DNA of 42,056 bases from Chloroflexota bacterium (GCA_026389845.1 JAPLHB010000126.1:1-42056), one strand, 5' to 3'; counted from the stretch's first letter, positions 7,237-18,574 are shown. Numbers and translations are program-made. Notes: a model not told the origin generated them from the letters alone.

Positions 7237-8265
7237 GTGTCCCAAACTATACCCGTCGGCGCGGTCCTGCGTGACCGATATCAAATTGTTGACCTGATCG
7301 GTCAGGGCGGCATGGGCGCGGTTTACAAGGCCGACGACCTCCGCCTGGGTGGCCGCGTCTGCGCGGTCAAGGAGGTCTTGCCCGAGCTGATCAGCGTGCC
7401 AGGGATGGAGACACAGGCCCGCGATCAGTTCTATCGGGAGGCCAGCACCCTGGCCCGGTTGGATCACCCTAACCTGCCGAAAGTCTCCGACTACTTCGGC
7501 CATGACGGTCGCGAATACCTGGTGATGGACTTCGTGCCGGGCAGCGACCTGCGCCAGATCCTCGAAGAAGCCCGCCGGCGCGAGGTCTTCCTCGAAGAGG
7601 CGCCGGTGCTCGCCTGGGCCGGTCAATTGTGCGACGCCCTGGCCTACCTCCACACCCAGGAACCGCCGGTGCTCCACCGCGACATCAAGCCCTCGAACAT
7701 CAAGCTGACCCCGCGCGGCGTGATCAAGCTCGTGGACTTCGGCCTGGTCAAGTTGCTCCAGCCCGACGAGAACCGCACCGTGACAGTGGTGCAGGGTCGC
7801 GGCACCATTGCGTACACGCCGCTGGAGCAATACGGCGGCGACACGGGTCACACCGACATCCGCTCCGACATCTTCTCCCTGGGCGCCACCCTCTACCATC
7901 TGTTGACCGGCCAACCACCGGCCGACGCCAAACAGCGATTTCTGAAGCCGGGCAGCCTGACCCCGCCGCGCGACATCAACCCGCGCCTCTCGCCCCACAC
8001 CGAGCGGGCAATCCTGGCCGCCATGGCGCAGCATCCCGACGATCGGCCTGCCTCGGTGGAGGCGTTCCGGCAGATGCTCTTTCCGGTCGAGCTGCCGGCC
8101 TTCGCCGCGCAATCCGGCGGATTGCGGTACATGCCCCAGCCGGCCACCTGGGCCGGGGCGATGGCCGAGCACCGCTGGCTCGTCGCAGTGGCGATTTTCC
8201 TCACCGTGCTGGCGTTCGTCGTGACCCTTCTGGCGCCTACCTTGCCGCCAGGAGTCATTAACTAG
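7237..8265 (+). CDS. Membrane-anchored Ser/Thr protein kinase (PknB-like)
   Basis: A 342-residue Hanks-type kinase that transfers phosphate from ATP to Ser/Thr. The Gly loop GQGGMG (22-27), AVKEVL with Lys45, [11 protein letters not shown] (HRD at 147-149) and DFG (167-169) are all intact, so it should be active. A single transmembrane helix follows near residues 316-336 and only a few residues lie beyond it; there is no PASTA or other sensor domain. I choose GTG at 7237, with GAGG at 7229-7232, over the longer frame from 7066, which translates heptamer repeats and the promoter. Its 3' end overlaps the convergent glycosidase-like gene by 8 bp. Confidence 0.88.
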   Translation: MSQTIPVGAVLRDRYQIVDLIGQGGMGAVYKADDLRLGGRVCAVKEVLPELISVPGMETQARDQFYREASTLARLDHPNLPKVSDYFGHDGREYLVMDFVPGSDLRQILEEARRREVFLEEAPVLAWAGQLCDALAYLHTQEPPVLHRDIKPSNIKLTPRGVIKLVDFGLVKLLQPDENRTVTVVQGRGTIAYTPLEQYGGDTGHTDIRSDIFSLGATLYHLLTGQPPADAKQRFLKPGSLTPPRDINPRLSPHTERAILAAMAQHPDDRPASVEAFRQMLFPVELPAFAAQSGGLRYMPQPATWAGAMAEHRWLVAVAIFLTVLAFVVTLLAPTLPPGVIN

Positions 8266-11200
8266 GCGACTCCCGATCTACCATCAACCATTTGAGCGCC
8301 CCGCTGCTCCACAACAGCGACAGCAACCCCGCGGCCAATGTGACCGCGCCTGCGACCCACGGCCGACCGCCAGCCTGTAACTGCGTCGCGCCCGGCAGCC
8401 AGCCCAGTGAGTAAAGCAGATAGGCCGCCCATGCGGTCGCCACGGCCCACAGACCGGCCGCCACTGAGACGCTGAGCAGGTGGGGGGTGGCCTGGCGCGC
8501 GGCGTTCGCGATGCGCCTGCGCACGCCGAACGCCGCGCCGCCCGCGAGCACGGCCCCCAGCAACCCGAAGAAGAACGCCGGCAACGCCACCCGGGGCTTC
8601 GGCGGCGGAGCCGGTGTGGGGGTGGGTGTGGGCGCTACCGTCACCGTCGGACTCGGCTCCGGCGTGAGCGTGGCGGTTGGCGGCGGGGTGGCGGTGGACG
8701 TCGGCGACGGCGTGGGCGAGGGCAGCACCGTGGCGATGCTGCCCGGCGCGTCGCCGCCGACCGTCAGCACGATGCGCGCCGAGTCTGTGGCTTCGCCCGC
8801 CTGCGCGGTGATCCACAACGTCCCCGGCCGATCCAGGATGACCGTGGTGCGCGCCTTGCCGCCGCTCGTGGTCTCCACCTTCGGCGCCAGATCAAGACTC
8901 TCGACCGGGTAGCGCAGCCGGAACTCCACCAGCGTGCCATCGGGGACGGGGTGGCCGTTGCGATCCAGGATCACGCTCGTTTCCAGGAGGATACGACTGC
9001 CGATCTGGATGCTGGTCTTGACGCCGCTGGCATCGAGGGGCGGGCCAACCTGCCCCAGTGAGATGATCTGGCCCGGCCCCGGCTCCAGCCGATTGATCAG
9101 CACGGAGGCGACGCCGGCAACCGAGACCGGCGGCGCGCCGATAGGGGTGAACTCGCGGAACAGCGCACGGACGGCCGTCTCCAGGAAGGGCGCAGTCTTG
9201 CCATACACGCCGAAGTAGGCCGTCAGCTTGCTGATCTCCGTGGTGTCCAGATAATACGGCGCGTTGAACGCCAACACCACCAGGCGCTTGTCGCGCAGGC
9301 TATCGGAACGCTTGGCCAGGAACGTCTGGAGCGCGGCCGATTCGGGATACTCCTGTGGGTTGTAGTCCAGTTGGGCGAAGATGATCCACCGGGCTGCGGT
9401 GATGGCCTTTTCGATCTCCGCCTCCTGGTCGGGCGGCGCGGCCAGCAGCCGGTTCAGATCGGTGAAGGTGAAACTGCGGACACGCCCCGGCGCAAGCTGC
9501 CCTGTGCCGCTCGGCCCGTAGAGGCGCAGCATGATCTGCTGGAGCGCGGTCGGCGCGATGGCCGGGAGCGACTCGCACGCCGCGCACTCGCGCACCAGGC
9601 GCGTCTCGGTGAAGATCACGAGATTCTCGTCGGCCAACGGCGCGGAGGGCAGCCGGTCGGCCAGCTCATCGCGGCCGGGGTAGATCAAGGTCAGCCCGGC
9701 GCGAGCGACGGCAAGGGTGATGGCGCCGCCCTGCCCCACCTTTCCTTCGACTGCGCTCAGGACAGGCCCTTCGACTGCGCTCAGGACAGGCGCGTTCACG
9801 TCGGCCGGGTTGCGCAGCTCCCCTTCCCCGCCCGCGATGCGCAGCTTCATGCGCACGATGCGCTCGACGGAGGCATCCACCCGGGCCCGAAATGCGCTGT
9901 CGTCCCGGTACTTGCCCTGGAAGAAGAGGATCGTCTCCTTGATCGCCGTGAACTGGTCGGGCCAGGCGTCGGTGAGCGCGAAGCGGCCCAGGTAAAGCAG
10001 ATCGTTCCCGGCCAGGAACGCGTCCTGGGCCACCTGCCGGTGGGGAAACTTCTGCAGAGTGGGGTCGTAATAGCGCCGCAGGGCCGGCACGCCCAACGCG
10101 TCGCTCACCAAGACACCGCCCGCGGTCCGCCAATCGGCGAACTCCTTCAACGCCATCAGGTCTTGCAGTTGCGGCGCCAGGCTGATGGGCGGGGTGAGCT
10201 GGCGGATGTTGCCCTGGAGGCCGCGGTAGCGGATGTGCGAAGTCATCAGTGCGGCCGTGGTGCCCGGCACGTTCAGGTCGCCGCCCGCGGTGACGGCGAC
10301 GAACGGGGCCAGCTCGATCTGGCGCAACTGCTGGAGCGACTTCTGGACTGTGGCGACTTCGTCCTCGGGCCGGCGATCGGCGCCGCCCTGGCCGGGGAAG
10401 TGCTTGGCGGCCGATATGACCGCGCCGTCGCTGCCGGCTTGTAGTCCGCGGATGAACGCCTGGCCCATCTGCCCGACCCAGAATGGGTCGCCGCCGAAGG
10501 TGCGCGTGTCCAGATCACCGCGGCTGCCGGGGCGTGGCGCATCCAATACGTCCAGGGTCGGCCCCAACAGGAGATTGACCCCGGCCGCGGCCAACTCCTG
10601 GCCGACTACCTGCCCCACCTGCTCGGCCTGTGCGGGCAACCAGGCGGCGCCCAGGGCCATGGCGCTCGGTAGGGGCGAAAACCCGCCGGCGCCCGCGAAG
10701 AACGAGCTATCGTCGCCGACCCAGTCCAGGCCGATGAGGAGCGGCACGGTTGCAGTCGGAGGCGACTCCGGCTTCGGCGCGGTCGCGGTCACGGTGGGAG
10801 AGAGGGTCAGGGTGGCGGTTGCGGTGGGGGTCAGCGCCGCGGTCGCGGTCAGCGCTACGGTCGTAGTCAGTGCGGTGGTCGCGGTTCGCGGGGCCGTGAC
10901 CGTCAGCGCGGCCGTGACGGTGATCGGCCGCGGCGAGCTGAGGGCCAGGCTTTGCAATGCGTTGGTCAGCCGGATGATCTGCTGGGGCGTGCTCAGCGTT
11001 TGGGTGGGCGCGGCCGACTGGGTAGTGGTGACGGGCGCGGCCACCGGCACGTTGCGGAAGTTGTCGTTGGCGGGCAGCAGCACCACGCCGCCCACGCGAT
11101 AGTCGCGTATCAGGGCAGCGATGTCGGACCCGGCGGACGCGTCGCTGCCCTGGAAGCTGACCAGGAAAAGCTGCCCCACCTTGTCGGCCACGGTCATCCT

Positions 11201-11368
11201 GGCGAGGATCGGCCGGACGTCGGTCACGCGGACAGGCGGCGTGGCCGACGGCGTGGCCGACGGCGTGGCGGCCTGGCGCGCAGGAGCCGCCGCGGCCGGC
11301 GCGATCAAAGGCAGCCAGGCCGCGAGCAGTGCGGCGATCAAGAGAATGACGTTACGCAGTTGATTCAT
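8258..11368 (-). CDS. Secreted/membrane-anchored GH3-like protein, probably catalytically degenerate
   Basis: A 1036-residue protein with an N-terminal signal peptide (residues 1-28), a glycoside hydrolase family 3-like barrel from about 55 to 515 interrupted by an Ala/Thr-rich linker (about 145-208), a second GH3-like alpha/beta domain, an Ig-like beta domain (about 800-880), a Pro/Thr linker and about three C-terminal transmembrane helices. The nucleophile region [12 protein letters not shown] (Asp423) is kept. The NagZ loop KHFPGHGD reads KHFPGQGG (322-329), and the His of the Asp-His acid/base pair is not recognisable. A duplicated 24-bp repeat encodes residues 526-543. The family removes N-acetylglucosamine in cell-wall turnover; here activity is doubtful. 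No clear SD is seen. Confidence 0.8.
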   Translation of the reverse strand: MNQLRNVILLIAALLAAWLPLIAPAAAAPARQAATPSATPSATPPVRVTDVRPILARMTVADKVGQLFLVSFQGSDASAGSDIAALIRDYRVGGVVLLPANDNFRNVPVAAPVTTTQSAAPTQTLSTPQQIIRLTNALQSLALSSPRPITVTAALTVTAPRTATTALTTTVALTATAALTPTATATLTLSPTVTATAPKPESPPTATVPLLIGLDWVGDDSSFFAGAGGFSPLPSAMALGAAWLPAQAEQVGQVVGQELAAAGVNLLLGPTLDVLDAPRPGSRGDLDTRTFGGDPFWVGQMGQAFIRGLQAGSDGAVISAAKHFPGQGGADRRPEDEVATVQKSLQQLRQIELAPFVAVTAGGDLNVPGTTAALMTSHIRYRGLQGNIRQLTPPISLAPQLQDLMALKEFADWRTAGGVLVSDALGVPALRRYYDPTLQKFPHRQVAQDAFLAGNDLLYLGRFALTDAWPDQFTAIKETILFFQGKYRDDSAFRARVDASVERIVRMKLRIAGGEGELRNPADVNAPVLSAVEGPVLSAVEGKVGQGGAITLAVARAGLTLIYPGRDELADRLPSAPLADENLVIFTETRLVRECAACESLPAIAPTALQQIMLRLYGPSGTGQLAPGRVRSFTFTDLNRLLAAPPDQEAEIEKAITAARWIIFAQLDYNPQEYPESAALQTFLAKRSDSLRDKRLVVLAFNAPYYLDTTEISKLTAYFGVYGKTAPFLETAVRALFREFTPIGAPPVSVAGVASVLINRLEPGPGQIISLGQVGPPLDASGVKTSIQIGSRILLETSVILDRNGHPVPDGTLVEFRLRYPVESLDLAPKVETTSGGKARTTVILDRPGTLWITAQAGEATDSARIVLTVGGDAPGSIATVLPSPTPSPTSTATPPPTATLTPEPSPTVTVAPTPTPTPAPPPKPRVALPAFFFGLLGAVLAGGAAFGVRRRIANAARQATPHLLSVSVAAGLWAVATAWAAYLLYSLGWLPGATQLQAGGRPWVAGAVTLAAGLLSLLWSSGALKWLMVDRESPS
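9744..9791. repeat. Duplicated 24-bp interspersed repeat inside the GH3-like gene
   Basis: Two identical tandem units beginning CCTTCGACTGCGCTCAGG (9744-9767 and 9768-9791). On the minus strand they encode PVLSAVEG twice, in frame. The unit has the look of an intergenic dispersed repeat rather than native protein code. Confidence 0.88.
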
Positions 11369-11419
11369 GGTCGGAAGCCCAATGATGGGACACGTCTATT
11401 TTACTGTGAATCCGGTTTA

Positions 11420-11448
11420 TAGACAAACCACCCAAGATAGGGTAAAAT
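11420..11448 (+). promoter_or_regulatory. Sigma70-type promoter for uvrB
   Basis: TAGACA (11420-11425), a 17-bp spacer and TAAAAT (11443-11448). The predicted start near 11455 lies downstream of the ATG at 11447 and upstream of the ATG at 11483, which supports the shorter uvrB start. No LexA-like box of a kind I recognise is present. Confidence 0.68.
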
Positions 11449-11482
11449 GACGGCACAAGAACTGTTGTTCTGCGAGGTTTCT

Positions 11483-13528
<2,046 letters not shown>

Positions 13529-13552
13529 CACCTTCGCCAAAACCAAGAAATG

Positions 13553-13618
13553 ATCCGCGAATCACGCGAATCACGCGAACAAAAACAGAATTGGCGAAGA
13601 TTCGCGTGATTCGCGGAT
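13553..13618 (+). terminator. Perfect 20-bp inverted repeat downstream of uvrB
   Basis: ATCCGCGAATCACGCGAATC (13553-13572) is the exact inverse of 13599-13618, with a 26-nt loop. The arms contain two 9-bp GCGAATCAC steps, related in sequence to the CACGAAT array at the left edge. A nearby pair, CTTCGCCAA (13532-13540)/TTGGCGAAG (13591-13599), allows an alternative fold. AAAAAATGAAGG follows, so it may terminate uvrB or act as a processing hairpin. Confidence 0.7.
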
Positions 13619-13637
13619 GAAAAAATGAAGGAGTCGC

Positions 13638-14582
13638 ATGAACACACAGTCTACCGAACTCATCCAACTCGGCAGCACCGATGTCCGCATCACCCCGCTG
13701 GGGGTCGGCACGTGGCAGTGGGGCGATAGCACGTTGTGGGGCTACGGCAAAGGCTATGCTGAGGCTGACATCAAGGCCGCGTTCGACGCCAGCATGGCAG
13801 CCGGCATCACCTTTTTCGACACTGCGGAGGTGTACGGCTTGGGCAAGTCGGAGCGCTTCCTGGGCCAGTTCATCCGCGAAGGCGGGCAACCGGTGGTCGT
13901 CGCGACCAAGTTTGTCCCGGTGCCCTGGCGCTTGGGCAAGGGCAGCCTGCTCCGGGCGCTGCGCGGCAGCCTGAACCGGCTGGGAATGCAGCAGGTGGAC
14001 CTCTACCAGATCCACTTTCCCTTCCCGCCCGTGCCTATCGAAACGTGGATGGACGCACTGGCCGATGCGGTGCAGGCGGGGCTGACCCGGGCCGTCGGCG
14101 TGTCCAACCACAACGTCGAGCAGACCCGCCGCGCCCACGCAGCGCTGGCGAAACGGGGCGTTCCGCTGGCCTCGAACCAGGTGGAATACAGCCTGCTCCA
14201 CCGCGAGCCGGAGCGTACCGGCTTGCTCAAACTGTGCCAGGAGTTGGGCGTCACGCTGATCGCATACAGCCCACTGGCGAAGGGCCTGCTGACCGGCAAA
14301 TACACGCCGGAGAACCCGCCGGCCGGCGCCCGCGGCCGAATGTTCAGGCCGGACTATTTGGCGCGCATCCAGCCGCTCATCGGCCTGCTGCGCGAGATCG
14401 GCGGCAAGTACGGCAAGACGCCCAACCAGGTGGCGCTCAACTGGCTCATCTGCAAGGCCGCGGCGCCGATCCCCGGCGCCAAGAATGCGCGCCAGGCCGC
14501 GGAAAACGCCGCCGCGCTCGGCTGGCGGCTGGCGGCCGACGAGGTGGCCGCGCTGGATGCGGCGAGCGACGCGGTGGGGTAG
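13638..14582 (+). CDS. Aldo/keto reductase
   Basis: A 314-residue NADPH-dependent oxidoreductase with a TIM barrel. The catalytic tetrad is visible: Asp61 and Tyr66 (FFDTAEVYGLGKSE), Lys91 (VATKF) and His126 (LYQIHFP). The C-terminal NADP-binding elements (LNWLICKAAAPIPGAKNARQ) are intact. The ATG at 13638 has AAGGAG a short distance upstream. Such enzymes reduce aldehydes and ketones or oxidise sugars; no specific substrate can be inferred. The first copy of an 85-bp repeat begins three bases after the stop codon. Confidence 0.92.
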   Translation: MNTQSTELIQLGSTDVRITPLGVGTWQWGDSTLWGYGKGYAEADIKAAFDASMAAGITFFDTAEVYGLGKSERFLGQFIREGGQPVVVATKFVPVPWRLGKGSLLRALRGSLNRLGMQQVDLYQIHFPFPPVPIETWMDALADAVQAGLTRAVGVSNHNVEQTRRAHAALAKRGVPLASNQVEYSLLHREPERTGLLKLCQELGVTLIAYSPLAKGLLTGKYTPENPPAGARGRMFRPDYLARIQPLIGLLREIGGKYGKTPNQVALNWLICKAAAPIPGAKNARQAAENAAALGWRLAADEVAALDAASDAVG

Positions 14583-14585
14583 AGG

Positions 14586-14670
14586 CCCCCACCCCGACCC
14601 TCCCCCGCTGCGGCAGGGGAGGGAGGACTCCCTTCCCCCGTCGCAACGGGGGAAGGGTTGGGGATGGGGG
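14586..14670. repeat. 85-bp palindromic repeat, copy R1
   Basis: G/C-rich element framed by CCCCCACCCCGACCC and GGGGATGGGGG, with two internal hairpins (CCCTCCCC.../GGGGAGGG and CCCTTCCCCCG.../CGGGGGAAGGG). Copy R2 (15076-15160) has the same length and is nearly identical, and R3 (18467-18554) is a diverged copy. All three are in the same orientation. Confidence 0.93.
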
Positions 14671-14679
14671 TCCTCCGCC

Positions 14680-15057
14680 TCACGACGAGGAAAGATCTGG
14701 GGATGGGGCCCTCAGCGCCTCCCAAATCGCCTCCACCACCGCATCGGTGTTCTTGAACACTTCCTCGTTGGTAAACCGGATCACCCGGTAATGCTTCTGC
14801 TCGTTCAGCCACGCCGTTCGAGCGGCGTCGTACTCGGCTTGCGTCGCATGCACATCGCCATCTACCTCGACCACCAGCTTCGACTTGGCGCAAAAGAAGT
14901 CCAGGATAAAGTTGCCCACGGCGTGTTGTCTGCGGAATTGCGCGCCGTCGAGCTGGCTGTCACGGATGCGCGCCCAGAGCCGCCGCTCCGCGGGCGTCAT
15001 CTCTCGCCGCAGTTCCCGTGCGCGAGCCTGCATTTCTACCGAAGCGCGCCAGCGCAT
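14680..15057 (-). CDS. DUF559 family endonuclease-like protein
   Basis: A 125-residue DUF559 protein, the family related to the Vsr/restriction endonuclease fold. The family core is complete: EMTPAERRLWARIR, FRRQHAVGNFILDFFC, LVVEVDGDVH with a PD-(D/E)xK-like Asp...Glu-Val-Asp arrangement, and YRVIRFTNEEV. I start at the ATG at 15057, which has a near-perfect SD (AAAGGAGGTG) about 7 nt upstream; the longer frame translates repeat sequence. It is bracketed tightly by direct repeats: R1 begins 10 nt beyond its stop and R2 ends a few nt before its SD. Biological role is unknown; DUF559 genes are often solitary and horizontally spread. Confidence 0.88.
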   Translation of the reverse strand: MRWRASVEMQARARELRREMTPAERRLWARIRDSQLDGAQFRRQHAVGNFILDFFCAKSKLVVEVDGDVHATQAEYDAARTAWLNEQKHYRVIRFTNEEVFKNTDAVVEAIWEALRAPSPDLSSS

Positions 15058-15075
15058 GTTTGCCACCTCCTTTGA

Positions 15076-15160
15076 CCCCCACCCCGACCCTCCCCCGCTG
15101 CGGCAGGGGAGGGAGGACTCCCTTCCCCCGTCGCAACGGGGGAAGGGCCGGGGATGGGGG
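15076..15160. repeat. 85-bp palindromic repeat, copy R2
   Basis: Second direct copy of the R1 element, differing visibly only at two bases in the right arm (CCGGGGATGGGGG for TTGGGGATGGGGG). It lies just upstream of the DUF559 Shine-Dalgarno site. A unique, G/C-rich stretch of about 80 bp follows. Confidence 0.93.
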
Positions 15161-15241
15161 CCGCTTCCCTTCCCCAAAAATCGCGCGTGTGGGGGGAGCG
15201 CCGCTCCCCCCATACCCCCCTCCGCGGGGAAGCTCACCGAG

Positions 15242-15276
15242 AACAGCGGACAGGGGACAGCGGACAGAGAACAGGG
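15242..15276. repeat. Heptamer array GACAGCG/AACAGGG
   Basis: Five 7-bp units (AACAGCG, GACAGGG, GACAGCG, GACAGAG, AACAGGG), ending four bases before the stop codon of the NACHT gene on the minus strand. Confidence 0.85.
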
Positions 15277-15279
15277 TGC

Positions 15280-18200
15280 TTACGGAGAACTCCTGGCGAC
15301 ACGAAAACCGCCGTGGTCGCTCCTGCCGTCAGGGAGGCTCCTGTCACGGGAAGCGCACCGCACGACGTTGCGATCGTTGCCCCACGAGCCGCCCCGGAGC
15401 ACCCGATGGTCGCCGGTACGCGGGCCGGCCGGGTTGCGCGTGATGCGGCCGGCCCGCTGCCGATAGGCGTCCTCGGCGTACCAGTCGCTGCACCATTCCC
15501 AGACGTTGCCGGCCAGATCCAGCACGCCTTCGGGGCTGGCGCCTTCGGGGCTGGCGCCTTCGGGGAAAATGCCAACCGGAGTCGTTGTCCTCAACCCCAG
15601 TTCAGCGTTGTTGCATTTCGTAGGCTCAAAGAGATCGCCCCACGGGTAAGCGCGGCGGTCTTTGTCGCCGCGGGCGGCCCTTTCCCATTGCGCCTCGGTG
15701 GGCAGCGTCACAGGTTGTCCCGTCGCCTGGCCCAGCCAGTGGCAGTAAGCTACTGCGTCGTCCCAGGTAACTCTCACGACCGGGTGGCTTTCCAGTTCCC
15801 TTGGCGGGCGATTCTCCTCCCAATATGACGGCGCAGGGTGGCTCGTTGCCTGCACGAACAGGTGATACTGGGCGTTCGTGATCGGCACGCGGCCAATCGC
15901 GTAGCTGTCCAGGTAGACCTGATGCGTTTCTGCGCCCTCGCCCATCCAGAACTCACCGGCGAGGATCAACACCCATTCCGGTTCACCGAAAGGCGGCGTC
16001 CAGTAGCCCGCGCCGGCTTGCACGAGGGCTTCCATCGCTTTGCTGCGGCGCTCGATCCAGGCCTTGGCGCCGGCCTTCTTCAGCCAACGGGTCCACACCG
16101 AGGGCGGGGTCTCCACCCCCTTGCGTAGACGCCCCTGGACTTCCGCCGCCAGGTTGCCCTGCACGCGCCCACTCCCCACGTCGCGCAGGCAGTGGGCAGC
16201 CAACACCAGGTTGTGGTACGGCTCTATTTCTGTTTTCAGGTCGGCGATGGCCCGGATCAGACGGGTCGTGCGCTCCTGGCTCTGGATGCTCAGGTGGCCC
16301 GCCTCCAAGAGGATGACCTCCCGCCACCATGGATCGGGCACACGACCCAGGATGTAGGCGATGTAGTCGTCGCGGGCGGCCACGGCCAGCGCCGCCAGGT
16401 ATTCCTGGAAAGTCAGGTGCGAGAAGCTATACACCCCTTCGCCGCGGGCGACCAGCAGGCCGGTGCGTTCCTCAATCACCTGCAGAAAACGCAGGACGGC
16501 ATGTTCTGCCTGGCGACGCTCCGGCAGGATTTCAGCGAACTTCGTTTGCAGCCAACCCTGCAAGTCCCCAACCGCGATTTCCTTCCGCGCCTGCTCGTGC
16601 ATGTGCAACGCCAGACTCTGGAGCAGCAGCCGCCTGTCACCGGTATCGAAGGGCTTATCCGGCAGGATGGGGGTCTCCTGCACCCCCTTGGCTTCTTCCC
16701 ATTTGCCCAACAGGACATTCACGGCCTCATCGTACAACTCGGCGCGCCGGTCGGGCAGCTTGACCCGATCGCGGTGCACCATCGCGATCACAGTCAGCAT
16801 CAATGGATTGATCGCCAGTTCGCGGATGCGCTCGCTGGTCTGAATTGCCTCCAACAACTGGCGGGTCTGCTCGGCGGCATAGGCCTCGGGACTTTCGCCT
16901 GGCCCCATCTGGCCGATGGCGACCAACCGGTGCCAGTGGGTTAGAAACTGGGACACATCGGCCATTGTGAAGTCGCGTACGGTGGTGGTCGCATAATTCT
17001 CGCCCAACCGCGCCGGGCCGGCATATCCCACGATCCGGCTGGTGACCACGTAGCGGCAGCGCGGATAAGCCTGGGTGAAGCTCTCTACCAGCCGGGCGAC
17101 GCGCCGCCGCAAATCGGGGTCGGCGACTTCATCCAATCCATCCAGCAAGATGACGGCGTGACCATCCCTCAGCCACGTGTCGAAGAAGTCGGCCGGTAAC
17201 TCGATCCGCTCGTTCTTCAAGGAACGGAACAAGAAATCCAACAGGAGGAGATGCCCTTCGGTGCCGTCCCCGGTTGCCGCATGCGCGCGCAGGAATGCGC
17301 CGATCTGTCGCAGTGGCAGCAGGACAGGGAGTCGCCCGCTTTCGCTCAGCCCCAGCTTGTCCCGCACTACCGTGCTGCCTTCGGCCAGATCGCGGGCATA
17401 GAGCAGCGCCAGATAGCGCAGCAGGGTCGTCTTGCCGCTGCCCGGGTCGCCCAACACGACCAGCAGCGGATGGTGCGCCAGGGCTTCCTCCACGGTGACG
17501 GTCACGGTCTCGGTCGTGACCGGCTGCTCGTGACGCAACCGGCCCATTTCCCCAGGCGCCAAGGCCGCCTCGGTCGCCAACCATTGCTCCTCCGCTGCCA
17601 CCAGACGTTGTCGGGTGGCCCGCAGCCGGATGTAAATGCGATCCAACTCGATGTGCACCAGTCTTCCGCCGGAACGGATCCCCTGTAACTGCAAGTAGCG
17701 GTTGCGACTGATGACGTGTTGCAGGTAACGTCCCAGGGCCGTGCGACGGTCCACGGCGGTCATCGTCACCGGCGCTTCACCGATAACAACGGTCGCGCCG
17801 GCTTCGGCAATAATGACGCTGCCGCCGGCCGCGATGTTCTCGTCGCCGGTGATCACCTGTCCCGCGCTGCCCCCGATTGCGGCGCTTCTCCTGGCCGTCG
17901 CCGCGACGCGGTCGCCGATGCTGATCTGGATTGTGCCCTGCGCCAGGCGTTCCAGGAATTCGCCGATGCTGCCCAGTTCGGTGCGCGGCACTCCATGGCG
18001 CCGGTAGCCGGTGATCAGTTCGTCGCCCACCGCCTCGGCGACTTGTGCGGCCAGTTGATCTGGGTTTGCGAAACTGGCGTACTTCACGCCCAACGACGGG
18101 GCGTAGGCCGCCACTTCCGCCGGCGCGCTGGCGGCCAGGAAAGCCAGGAGCGGCTTCCCGGCGGCCTGAGCGGTCGCGACTTCCGCCTTGACCGGGGCTG

Positions 18201-18411
18201 TGATCTTGTCACCGAGCAACAGCACGAAAATGTCGCACCCGCGCACCTTGCCCAGATACGATTCGTCCAGCGGCAGGGACGACGCGGGGCTGAACTCGAA
18301 CAGCCAGGGGCGGGTCAGCGGGATGGTCTGGATGGCGGCGCGCGCCGCGGCCCGCTCGGCCTCCATGCCACTGATGACGGAACTGATGAAGACAGTGAGG
18401 GGTTGTTCCAT
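15280..18411 (-). CDS. DUF4062-NACHT-FGE STAND NTPase
   Basis: A 1043-residue multidomain protein. Residues 1-135 form a DUF4062 (TIR-like fold) domain (TVFISSVISGMEAER, then CDIFVLLLGDK). Residues about 184-212 are a Gly-rich beta stretch. The NACHT NTPase carries Walker A GDPGSGKTT (321-329), Walker B ILLDGLDEVA (421-430) and the later SHLTFQEYLAA. The C-terminus, about 803-1043, is a formylglycine-generating-enzyme/sulfatase-modifying-factor fold (GEFWMGEG, LPTEAQWERAARG, GNVWEWCSDWY, RVLRGGSWGND, GGFRVA). Such proteins are inferred immune or conflict switches in which the C-terminus senses a ligand and the N-terminus acts. The ATG at 18411 has GGAGG 5 nt upstream. The gene sits between repeat copies R2 and R3. 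Confidence 0.88.
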   Translation of the reverse strand: MEQPLTVFISSVISGMEAERAAARAAIQTIPLTRPWLFEFSPASSLPLDESYLGKVRGCDIFVLLLGDKITAPVKAEVATAQAAGKPLLAFLAASAPAEVAAYAPSLGVKYASFANPDQLAAQVAEAVGDELITGYRRHGVPRTELGSIGEFLERLAQGTIQISIGDRVAATARRSAAIGGSAGQVITGDENIAAGGSVIIAEAGATVVIGEAPVTMTAVDRRTALGRYLQHVISRNRYLQLQGIRSGGRLVHIELDRIYIRLRATRQRLVAAEEQWLATEAALAPGEMGRLRHEQPVTTETVTVTVEEALAHHPLLVVLGDPGSGKTTLLRYLALLYARDLAEGSTVVRDKLGLSESGRLPVLLPLRQIGAFLRAHAATGDGTEGHLLLLDFLFRSLKNERIELPADFFDTWLRDGHAVILLDGLDEVADPDLRRRVARLVESFTQAYPRCRYVVTSRIVGYAGPARLGENYATTTVRDFTMADVSQFLTHWHRLVAIGQMGPGESPEAYAAEQTRQLLEAIQTSERIRELAINPLMLTVIAMVHRDRVKLPDRRAELYDEAVNVLLGKWEEAKGVQETPILPDKPFDTGDRRLLLQSLALHMHEQARKEIAVGDLQGWLQTKFAEILPERRQAEHAVLRFLQVIEERTGLLVARGEGVYSFSHLTFQEYLAALAVAARDDYIAYILGRVPDPWWREVILLEAGHLSIQSQERTTRLIRAIADLKTEIEPYHNLVLAAHCLRDVGSGRVQGNLAAEVQGRLRKGVETPPSVWTRWLKKAGAKAWIERRSKAMEALVQAGAGYWTPPFGEPEWVLILAGEFWMGEGAETHQVYLDSYAIGRVPITNAQYHLFVQATSHPAPSYWEENRPPRELESHPVVRVTWDDAVAYCHWLGQATGQPVTLPTEAQWERAARGDKDRRAYPWGDLFEPTKCNNAELGLRTTTPVGIFPEGASPEGASPEGVLDLAGNVWEWCSDWYAEDAYRQRAGRITRNPAGPRTGDHRVLRGGSWGNDRNVVRCASRDRSLPDGRSDHGGFRVARSSP
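15526..15565. repeat. 15-bp tandem repeat inside the FGE domain
   Basis: Two and two-thirds copies of GCCTTCGGGGCTGGC. On the minus strand they encode EGASPEGASPEG in a loop of the FGE domain (residues about 951-962), in frame. Confidence 0.85.
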
Positions 18412-18466
18412 AGCGTCCTCCAAACGCCTGAATTCTATCACGGCTCCGATGCCATCGCAAGGAGCG

Positions 18467-18554
18467 CCCCCACCCCAACCCTCCCCCGCGGCGGCAGGGG
18501 AGGGAGTACTCCCCTCCCCCCGTCCCGACGGGGTGAGAGGCTGGGGGTGAGGGG
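18467..18554. repeat. 88-bp palindromic repeat, copy R3
   Basis: Third direct copy of the R1/R2 element, diverged in the loop sequences (GGGAGTACTCCC and CCCCCGTCCCGACGGGG). It lies upstream of the NACHT gene start and just before the promoter of the next operon. Confidence 0.88.
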
Positions 18555-18574
18555 TCACTCTCGCGTACGGTGTA

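Noticed and set aside
14680..15057. DUF559 as a Vsr mismatch-repair gene
   Set aside because: It shares the fold but lacks a neighbouring cytosine methyltransferase and the Vsr zinc-site cysteines.
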